Made by a program: the position numbers and the translations under genes
Shown: positions 32,637 to 38,769 of the stretch, one piece after another
Numbering within the stretch: the stretch's first letter is position 1
Layout of the letters: the number at the start of each line of letters is the position of its first letter
The notes under the pieces: generated by a model
What the model saw: the letters and a program-made list of their open reading frames with translations, nothing else
What the model was told of the DNA's origin: nothing
Databases searched by the model: none
Assembly: GCA_028277105.1 (NCBI GenBank)
Contig: JANQHO010000066.1
Location: 1 to 38,769 of the forward strand
DNA length: 38,769 nt
Reading direction: 5' to 3'
Source of the DNA: Owenweeksia sp.
GTDB taxonomy: Bacteria > Bacteroidota > Bacteroidia > Flavobacteriales > Schleiferiaceae

Positions 32637-33384
32637 CAGTACGTTACCATTAATAGTTGGTACTGTTTTAGTTGCGACACTCGTAGTATTTATAATAGTT
32701 TTCGTCATCCTCTACTCCCGTGCCCAACTCAAATTCCGCCTGGAACGCCAGCACTTCCAGCAAGCCCTTTTAGAAGCCGAAGTAGAGATCCGCAAAGAGA
32801 CCCTCAATAATGTAGCCCTTGACCTGCACGACAACATCGGTCAGATCGCTTCCCTCATCAAGATCAATCTCAATTTGATTTCCTCAGAATTAAAGGCCAA
32901 AGATCAAAAGCACCTGGAAGAATCCACTCAATTGCTCCGGCATTTGATAGCCGATATTAAATCACTCACTAACAACCTGATGGATCAGGAGATCAACCCC
33001 AATTACCTGCTGGAGCAAATGCAACGCGATATCCAGCGTATTCAACAAACCGGTATTATCGATCTCAAACTGGAAACTTCCTCAAAAGAGATAAAGCTTG
33101 CCCCGGATATCTCTATTTTTCTTTATAGAATGTTCCAGGAAATGATCAACAATGTAGTAAAGCACTCCAAAGCCACAGCAGCCCTGGTAAAGCTGAAAAA
33201 AAATGATACCTCCTTGTTTCTAATTTTGCAGGACAATGGTATTGGTTTTCCGGCCCTAAAAAACAACAAAGGCAATGGTCTGAATAATATTAAAGAACGT
33301 TGCAAAATGATAGAGGCTGATTTAACGATTGATAGTAATGAAAATAAAGGTACCTTTATACAGATTATTTATCCGTTTAAATGA
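32626..33384 (+). CDS. Membrane-anchored sensor histidine kinase (HisKA_3 type)
   Basis: 252 residues. One N-terminal transmembrane helix (about 8-30), a short coiled linker, then the HisKA_3 dimerisation domain with phospho-acceptor His68 (LDLHDNIGQIASLIKINLN). The ATPase domain has an N-box (FQEMINNVVKHSKA) and G boxes (DNGIGFP; KGNGLNNIKERC). There is no sensor domain of its own, so input must come from the overlapping seven-helix protein or from the membrane segment. It overlaps the downstream regulator start by four bases (ATGA). NarL-type regulators are the known partners of this kinase class. Confidence 0.94.
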   Translation: MSLDSTLPLIVGTVLVATLVVFIIVFVILYSRAQLKFRLERQHFQQALLEAEVEIRKETLNNVALDLHDNIGQIASLIKINLNLISSELKAKDQKHLEESTQLLRHLIADIKSLTNNLMDQEINPNYLLEQMQRDIQRIQQTGIIDLKLETSSKEIKLAPDISIFLYRMFQEMINNVVKHSKATAALVKLKKNDTSLFLILQDNGIGFPALKNNKGNGLNNIKERCKMIEADLTIDSNENKGTFIQIIYPFK

Positions 33385-34061
33385 TCGGGGAAGCAAACCA
33401 TCAAATTTCTATTTCAGTTGTAGACGACCACCGGCTCTTCCGGCAGGGGCTGATCAATCTGATCCATCAGGTAGACCCCAATTTTAAAGTGGTCAGCCAA
33501 TTCAGTAATGGCCGTGAAATACTGGATAAGTTAAAAGCTGACAATGCCCCTGATATAGTAGTAATGGACATGCATATGCCGATACTCAACGGCTATGACA
33601 CTACCCTGGAGCTTAAAAAGACCCATCCGGATATTGGTATACTGGCCCTTTCCATGCTGGACGATGAAGTGACCCTGATCAAAATGCTGAAAGCTGGAGT
33701 AAACGGCTATTTGAGTAAAGATGTGGAGCCCAGCGAATTGAAAACAGCGATAAGTACTATTGCCGATAAAGGATATTATTACAACGAATATGTAGCCGGT
33801 AAGCTGGTAAGCGTTATTCAAAGCCCTGCCGGTATTATCGATCCCACCGTTGAATTAAATGAGCAGGAATTGCAGTTTATAGAGCTTTCTTGCTCCGAGC
33901 ATACCTACAAAATGATAGCCGATAAAATGTGCCTCAGTATTAAAACCATTGATGGCTACCGGGCTAAATTATTTGACAAACTGCAGGTAAAATCGAGAGT
34001 AGGCCTGGTTCTTTTCGCCCTTAAGCACAAGGTTGTTTCATTAGAAAATTTACCCGGATGA
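33381..34061 (+). CDS. NarL/LuxR-type response regulator
   Basis: 226 residues. Receiver domain at about 9-125 with DD at 15-16, phospho-acceptor Asp63 (IVVMDMHMP) and a conserved Lys in YLSKDVEPSE. The LuxR-type helix-turn-helix lies at about 155-220 (LNEQELQFIELSCSEHTYKMIADKMCLSIKTIDGYRAKLFDKL). Translation is coupled to the kinase by the ATGA overlap. The stop codon lies within a perfect hairpin. The large 34503 gene, 441 bases downstream in the same direction, is a possible target but has its own leader. Confidence 0.95.
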   Translation: MIGEANHQISISVVDDHRLFRQGLINLIHQVDPNFKVVSQFSNGREILDKLKADNAPDIVVMDMHMPILNGYDTTLELKKTHPDIGILALSMLDDEVTLIKMLKAGVNGYLSKDVEPSELKTAISTIADKGYYYNEYVAGKLVSVIQSPAGIIDPTVELNEQELQFIELSCSEHTYKMIADKMCLSIKTIDGYRAKLFDKLQVKSRVGLVLFALKHKVVSLENLPG

Positions 34062-34075
34062 AGTATCCGGGTAAA
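34049..34075 (+). terminator. Hairpin spanning the regulator stop codon
   Basis: Eleven-base perfect arms TTTACCCGGAT/ATCCGGGTAAA with a GAAGT loop. There is no T tract after it, so it may stabilise the 3' end or end transcription only weakly. Confidence 0.5.
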
Positions 34076-34219
34076 GCTGTAATTAAAGAATAATGGAATT
34101 CACATTTTAAGACTCAACCTCTCAAACACACAGAAAATACTTGTTTAAGAGTGTTTTAGATGAATTGCCTTATAATAAAAAATTCGGAACCGATCCGGAT
34201 ATTTTTATATGCACATTGT

Positions 34220-34330
34220 TTAAATAATACCCTTACTTATCCTGAAATGACTGTAAAGTAACCCTCTTATCTGTACCAAACGATCGCAATTCTGCTTAAA
34301 ACGTTTCAGAACTGCCTTTAAAACCGCAGG
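34220..34330 (-). pseudogene. Decayed fragment of a paralogue of the gene at 38227-38616
   Basis: The minus strand here reads KQNCDRLVQIRGLLYSHFRI then SKGII and a stop, against QNYDRLVQIKEDHSKDPYN then HFRIRKSII and a stop in the intact gene. The two DNA stretches align over about 100 bases in the same orientation, with deletions of roughly 10-14 bases in the fragment that break the frame upstream. The fragment lies in the otherwise empty 441-base gap 34062-34502; besides it and the leader of the 34503 gene I see nothing there. Confidence 0.75.
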
Positions 34331-34502
34331 AAACGCTTGAAATATTCAATTACTAATCCCTTTCCCTTTTAAACTCCAGGCTTAAAACAGACTAAACGAC
34401 AGGGTACAACAATAATACATTCTCCGCAGGTTTTATTTACAAAAAAAGCTTTACCTTTTTCTACGAAAACTTCTTTCTAAACCAATTATAAACCTTTAAG
34501 TC

Positions 34503-37500
34503 ATGACTACAACTGTTTTGGCTGAGCACCGAGAGGTTATTGATCTTTCGGATGTTAGCCCTCAGCGCACCTTTTTGGCGTCTTATCCCGCCAAGCCCGA
34601 CCCCAAAAGCAGCCTTTACCTCACCAAACACCACACTAAAAATGCCGATAGTTCCATCAATTACATTTTTAGTGGAGTTCACTTAATCATAAAAAAGAAA
34701 CACGAAAACGGGCTGTGGGAATTACTGGAAGATAATCGCAAAAGTCAGGATGCCCGCAATCCCGTCACCAAAATCAGATCGCTAAAAATAATCTGTGATA
34801 CTTTGGAAGTTCACGGGCAATTAAAAATTCCCGAAACCAACCTCACGATATATGCCCGCAAATTAGTCTGGGCTACAGACAAAGCATCTATCAACAGTTC
34901 CCCCCTGCCCTGGGCCGTAAAAAAGGCTCAAAATGCCACTAAGGATAAAAAAGGAGAAAATGGCGCGCACGGTCGCCATGCCGGAGCTTTACACCTATTT
35001 GTAAAAACCGTAGAACCTGTCAACGATAAAGTACAGCGCTTAATTGCCAAAGGTGGCAACGGGCAAGACCCTGGAGCCGGGCTGGATGGAAAAGATGGTG
35101 AAAGCCGCCCTAGCCGTAACGGTTTTGAATCAGCAGTAAAAGCCCCTGCCTTAAACGAGGCTAAAGTAAAATTTGGCCTCCCTGCTATTTATTACGACTA
35201 TGCCTGGTATTGGATCGGCATTAAAGGCACTACCGGAACCACCACCTGGGGAACCAAGAGTAACCCTACCAACGGCACCAGTGCTGTTGCTCCTGGTAAA
35301 CCAGGCAATGCGGGTAATGGTGGTGAAATCGTCAGCAACATTAAAGCACTTTTGGATCATGCCGACAATCAGGCGGGTAAAGCGGGTCAAAAAGAAAGAG
35401 ATTACAAAGCGGGCGCAGCAGGCCGCCCTGCAGAATCCGCCAAATATTCCGTTAAGCTAACCCTCGATGCTTTTGGCACATCCGATGCTAAAAAGAAAAT
35501 AGATAAACTGGGCAGTACCCACAAAACCAAAGCGGGTAAAGGGGCCAAAGCCCCTTCGGCTGATATTGCCAAAGGAGAGAGCAGCAGTAAGCACCTTAAT
35601 CAAAATGGCTTGTGGGTTCACCCTTTACTATTGCAAAAGGTATTGGAATACGCCCGCGACCTTCACCTTTCGGGCGCACTGGACGACTTGCCTATTTTAT
35701 TAGCCGATTATGAAAACGATCTGGCGGGTGAAATACCTGATTCAGATATCTGGAACGACAATACCGCTATGCAATGGTCGCGCGCCAGCAGCGATATAGC
35801 CCTTATCTTACAGCGCTGTCGCCATCACTTAGATTATTACGGCAATGCCGCTGGTTTTACCCCTTTTCTCTCCCTACAGGGAACGGTAAAGCTCTTTGAA
35901 CAGGAAGCGGAGCGTGCTTTACACATGCTGCTATTGGCCAATTGGGTAAACGATAAAGAACGTTCCGTCAAAGAAACAGCCGCCATATTGAGCGAGAGTA
36001 TTAATAATTTACAAAAGATTGTAGATCAGGGGGCAGAACAAATTTCCAAAGGCAAAGAAGCCATCACCACCAATCAAAAAGTATTGGAAAGCCTGGAAGA
36101 ACAATTGGCCCAACTAGCTAATGATCTGACTGACCTGGAAAACAAACTCCTGGACGAAGCCCGGAAAGACCTGGAGCTAAAAGCCCTGATCAAAGGCGGT
36201 ATCAAAATGGCCTCTGCTATTTTAAAAGTTATTCCTGTGGGACAGCCTGCCCTGGGAGCCGTAGGCTCTTTAGGAGAAGTGGCTGGTGATTTCATCATGG
36301 GCGAGAGTACGGCTGCCGATGCCGTTTCGGAAACAGGTGCTGTTTTTGAAAAGGTGAACAAAGCTTCCAAAGAAGCCATAGAAGCCCAAAAGAAACTGAT
36401 AGAATTCAAAAACAAAAACCCTGATGATGAAGTACCCGGTTCTGATAAAAAAATGTTGCGCAAAGTGGGAGCTAAAATTGGCCCTTCCCTGTCCAAAGCT
36501 TCCGAAGCTATCAGTGCTTTACAGGTTCCTGAATCTGAAGTGGAAGCTGAACTGAAAAGGTTGGCATCCCAAAGTGAAGAATGGAGCGAGCTAACCGAAA
36601 ATATCCGCGACCTGAATGAGCGTAAAGCCAAGGCTATTTTCAGCTTGATGAATGCTATTGAAAAAGTGAGCGAAGGTTATTCCAAAATAAGTTCGGCCAC
36701 AGCAGCCATTGTTGATTTCCAGCAACAAAAGGCCGAAGCTCAGGAAAAACTCAACCCACAAGCCGTGGGGAGCCTCAACGAAATGGAGCAAGAGGCCAGG
36801 CACACGCTCATCTATTACCTCTATCTGATGGTAAGAGCTTATGAAACCACTGTTCTCTCTTCAATTGACGTGGACTGGAAAATGAGCGAAATAGCCAGCG
36901 CTATTCAAAAGCTGCTCAAGCGATCAGACCTCAATGCCACTGATCTCAAAGCACAGGTTAACGATCTTTTACCTATTTACAAGAACAACATCAGCAAAGT
37001 GCGAAGCAAGCTGCTGGAACAATTCAATTTCAGTGAAAAATCCAATAAACTGCAAATCGGGCTCGATGCACAGGCTACCCCTGCTCCTATCCGTCAGTTG
37101 AACGAAAATGGGGAAACTTTTCTCGATCCTGTTTCTTTCGGATTGCTACTGAGCGATCAGCACCTGGCGCGCATAAGCGATGTAAACCTTATCCGCATGG
37201 AATTCGATCCGGATGGCCCCGAATTGCCCGATAATACCAATGCGGTTATCACCTTAAGGCCCGACAAAGATGGTACATTGCGTAAATCGGAAAACCTTTA
37301 TGCCGTTTATAGTGACCAGCCGCTTTCCTGGAGCTGGACCTACATCCCCTCTAAAGAAAAGGGTCAGGAGATTGAAAAGAGCGAGCCCAGTAAAAGTTCA
37401 CAGGATATGATGAATTTCATACTTGGCGAAAAGGCGGGGGATATCAAACAGAAAGTAGCATACCCTCCCGTATGGTCGCGTTTACAGTTGAAGGTTTCTT

Positions 37501-38138
37501 TCACTGGCAATTTTGCCCAAGGGAAAAAGCCCCGTATCAAACAGCTATACCTTTTGTTCGATTGCGATTCCAGTTTTGCTCCGGAAGATCAGTGCGTTTT
37601 AAAAGTAGAAAAACTCGGAGTTTCTGCAGCTGTAAAAGCTAAATGCAGCAAAGACTTGGGTGGACGTGCCAACGGATTGAATAATTTCTACCGCATCTTT
37701 AGTAAAGATTCCAAAGTAAATCTATCCGTACCCCAATCCAGCGATGGCGCTGTGTTCCTGTCGTGGACGGTATTTGGTAATGAAAGTGTGGATACAGGGA
37801 ATCAAAAAACCAGCCTCAAATTAGGGCTTAAAAATCACGTAATAGCCCAATCCAACTGGGACTACCTACACCGGGAAAGTGAGGTGGAAGTGCTTAGCCA
37901 CAGGGCAATGCGTAAAATGGCGGAGCAACACCCGGAAAGAGAAACCCGCGCAGCCATACTAAAGGTTATTCCCGAAACAGAACCTGAAAATATGATCATC
38001 CATATTCAACCCGAAGCCAGTTCATCGGTATTAGGCCTGGCACCCACCCTAAAGGAGGTGGAGGTATTGGAAGAAGGAAAAGGCGACTGGAAACAGATCA
38101 ACTATCGCGGTATAGTGGGTTGGGTGAAGGTAGTTTGA
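34503..38138 (+). CDS. Large multidomain protein: beta/Gly-rich head, coiled-coil hairpin core, SH3b-like tail
   Basis: 1211 residues, no signal peptide and no T9SS sorting tail. Residues about 1-140 are beta-rich and look like a short beta-solenoid (LKIICDTLEVHGQLKIPETN). About 150-315 is Gly-rich, collagen-like (KGENGAHGRHAG, GGNGQDPGAGLDGKDGE, GKPGNAGNGG). About 485-555 is a long coiled coil, 560-600 a hydrophobic Gly/Ala hairpin (IKMASAILKVIPVGQPALGA), and 605-760 a second long coiled coil. This helix-hairpin-helix plan recalls ClyA/Hbl/XaxA-type alpha pore-forming toxins. About 880-1140 is beta-rich. The last 60 residues resemble a bacterial SH3 domain (EVEVLEEGKGDWKQINYRGIVGWVKV). Without a signal it would leave the cell by lysis or a contractile device, or act inside. 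Alternative: a cytoplasmic scaffold. Function unproven. Confidence 0.7.
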   Translation: MTTTVLAEHREVIDLSDVSPQRTFLASYPAKPDPKSSLYLTKHHTKNADSSINYIFSGVHLIIKKKHENGLWELLEDNRKSQDARNPVTKIRSLKIICDTLEVHGQLKIPETNLTIYARKLVWATDKASINSSPLPWAVKKAQNATKDKKGENGAHGRHAGALHLFVKTVEPVNDKVQRLIAKGGNGQDPGAGLDGKDGESRPSRNGFESAVKAPALNEAKVKFGLPAIYYDYAWYWIGIKGTTGTTTWGTKSNPTNGTSAVAPGKPGNAGNGGEIVSNIKALLDHADNQAGKAGQKERDYKAGAAGRPAESAKYSVKLTLDAFGTSDAKKKIDKLGSTHKTKAGKGAKAPSADIAKGESSSKHLNQNGLWVHPLLLQKVLEYARDLHLSGALDDLPILLADYENDLAGEIPDSDIWNDNTAMQWSRASSDIALILQRCRHHLDYYGNAAGFTPFLSLQGTVKLFEQEAERALHMLLLANWVNDKERSVKETAAILSESINNLQKIVDQGAEQISKGKEAITTNQKVLESLEEQLAQLANDLTDLENKLLDEARKDLELKALIKGGIKMASAILKVIPVGQPALGAVGSLGEVAGDFIMGESTAADAVSETGAVFEKVNKASKEAIEAQKKLIEFKNKNPDDEVPGSDKKMLRKVGAKIGPSLSKASEAISALQVPESEVEAELKRLASQSEEWSELTENIRDLNERKAKAIFSLMNAIEKVSEGYSKISSATAAIVDFQQQKAEAQEKLNPQAVGSLNEMEQEARHTLIYYLYLMVRAYETTVLSSIDVDWKMSEIASAIQKLLKRSDLNATDLKAQVNDLLPIYKNNISKVRSKLLEQFNFSEKSNKLQIGLDAQATPAPIRQLNENGETFLDPVSFGLLLSDQHLARISDVNLIRMEFDPDGPELPDNTNAVITLRPDKDGTLRKSENLYAVYSDQPLSWSWTYIPSKEKGQEIEKSEPSKSSQDMMNFILGEKAGDIKQKVAYPPVWSRLQLKVSFTGNFAQGKKPRIKQLYLLFDCDSSFAPEDQCVLKVEKLGVSAAVKAKCSKDLGGRANGLNNFYRIFSKDSKVNLSVPQSSDGAVFLSWTVFGNESVDTGNQKTSLKLGLKNHVIAQSNWDYLHRESEVEVLSHRAMRKMAEQHPERETRAAILKVIPETEPENMIIHIQPEASSSVLGLAPTLKEVEVLEEGKGDWKQINYRGIVGWVKVV

Positions 38139-38183
38139 CATTTCACTTTCCAACACTAGTCCCATACATACCCTATAAGAAAA

Positions 38184-38206
38184 CCCCAGCTTAGGCTGGG
38201 GTTTTT
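38184..38206. terminator. Bidirectional intrinsic terminator
   Basis: Perfect stem CCCCAGC/GCTGGGG with a TTAG loop, A tract on the left and T tract on the right, between the convergent large gene and the minus-strand gene at 38227. Confidence 0.9.
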
Positions 38207-38226
38207 ATTAACCTTCAACCCTAAAC

Positions 38227-38616
38227 TCAAATAATACTCTTCCTTATCCTGAAATGATTGTAGGGATCTTTAGAGTGATCCTCTTTGATCTGAACCAAAC
38301 GATCGTAATTCTGCATAAAATATTTACGCGTAGGGATAGAACTGTCCTTAAAGCTAATAAAAGCCCCGCTGGTATTGGGGATATCGTAATCGCGGGCTAC
38401 CTCCATCCAGTCTAAAGCGCGGTTGGTGTAGTTATACACTTTGTTGTTCTGCCCTTCCAACTTCAACTCCAGGTCCTGGTTCCACCAGGTTTGGTATTGA
38501 ATGGTATAGAGCTTGTCTTTGTAAGGGAAAGACGAATGTTCATCGCTTTGGTTCTTCTCATCCAGGTAGAAATCGCCTACTATGGCACCCAAAGTTAAGT
38601 AGGTGAACAAACCCAA
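38227..38616 (-). CDS. Unknown protein with decayed paralogue nearby; start uncertain
   Basis: 129 residues from a TTG at 38616; no ATG is available, although the frame stays open upstream to a stop at 38677-38679. An ATG at 38714 opens another frame (MKGSKITKKLWDKEIFFQQQ) that joins this one exactly by a -1 shift at the T TTA AAA heptamer 38631-38625, giving a protein of about 160 residues. The visible part has a hydrophobic start (LGLFTYLTLGAIVGDFYLDE) and a soluble, aromatic-rich remainder (YQTWWNQDLELKLEG, ALDWMEVARDYDI). No family recognised. The presence of a degraded copy at 34220-34330 shows this family is subject to duplication and decay here. Confidence 0.6.
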   Translation of the reverse strand: MGLFTYLTLGAIVGDFYLDEKNQSDEHSSFPYKDKLYTIQYQTWWNQDLELKLEGQNNKVYNYTNRALDWMEVARDYDIPNTSGAFISFKDSSIPTRKYFMQNYDRLVQIKEDHSKDPYNHFRIRKSII

Positions 38617-38624
38617 TTTCCGGT

Positions 38625-38631
38625 TTTTAAA
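38625..38631 (-). other. Candidate -1 slippery heptamer (T TTA AAA)
   Basis: In the frame opened by the minus-strand ATG at 38714 the codons are ATT TTA AAA, so T_TTA_AAA stands in the right register for a -1 slip into the 38227-38616 frame. A one-base indel in the A/T run would give the same picture. Confidence 0.3.
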
Positions 38632-38769
38632 ATCAGGTAGAAGTACCTGAAATGCTGTTGTTGGAAAAATATCTCTTTATCCCAAAGCTTTTTGGTTATT
38701 TTTGAGCCTTTCATTAACAAAAGCGGACGCAATACTCTTTTTTACCAAACCTTAAATTAAGCTGCTGAT

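Noticed and set aside
36074-36631. 185-residue minus-strand frame
   Set aside because: Antisense to the coiled-coil core of the large gene; Ser/Arg-rich shadow with no start context.
1-38769. tRNA, rRNA, CRISPR or known riboswitch
   Set aside because: Reading both strands gave no cloverleaf, conserved rRNA segment, regular spaced repeats or recognisable aptamer; a covariance-model scan was not possible.

Overview
The window is chromosomal DNA of a Bacteroidota bacterium. The evidence is several phylum-typical families: a T9SS-sorted secreted protein, an ECF sigma/FecR/STN-type TonB receptor cassette, a DUF4294 protein, LytS/LytTR and Y_Y_Y-propeller signalling. Several starts also have candidate -7 elements of the TAnnTTTG or TAnnTTCG kind and lack a clear Shine-Dalgarno. 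I would not name a genus. No rRNA, tRNA, CRISPR array or intact insertion sequence was recognised.

Layout. 1-2517: the end of a tight + strand operon (methyltransferase, AIR-synthase-like kinase/ligase fold, divergent ThiE/TenI-like protein, Trm112-like zinc protein), an unassigned combination that looks like one small metabolic or modification module. 2672-4641: AT-rich accessory genes, namely a membrane protein split by a canonical A_AAA_AAG slippery heptamer, a GNAT acetyltransferase and a DUF2200 protein. 4832-8814: sigma factor, FecR anti-sigma and TonB-dependent receptor, closed by a strong terminator. 8913-12136 (minus strand): an SHD1-like/PEBP fusion, then accC followed immediately by a DUF4294 gene. 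12314-18087: propeller histidine kinase, LytTR regulator and a T9SS-secreted protein. 18229-25464: M16 peptidase, methyltransferase, an orphan contractile-tail sheath protein, and mnmE.

25679-38769 is the least explained part. It holds a large unknown lipoprotein, a 61-residue Cys-rich protein, a pseudogene scar, an Ig-like lipoprotein with a mosaic outer-membrane protein, a small unknown protein, a 7TM-sensor/histidine-kinase/NarL-regulator operon with a terminator in its first codons, and a 1211-residue signal-less protein. That protein has a beta/Gly-rich head, two long coiled coils around a hydrophobic hairpin, a beta region and an SH3b-like tail. It lies between an intact minus-strand gene and a decayed copy of the same gene.

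The most interesting leads are the 1211-aa protein (architecture resembling alpha-helical pore-forming toxins) together with the orphan sheath 11 kb away, the methyltransferase/AIRS/ThiE-like/Trm112 operon, and two genes whose reading frames join exactly at -1 slippery heptamers. Family names come from reading motifs by eye; no database search was run.
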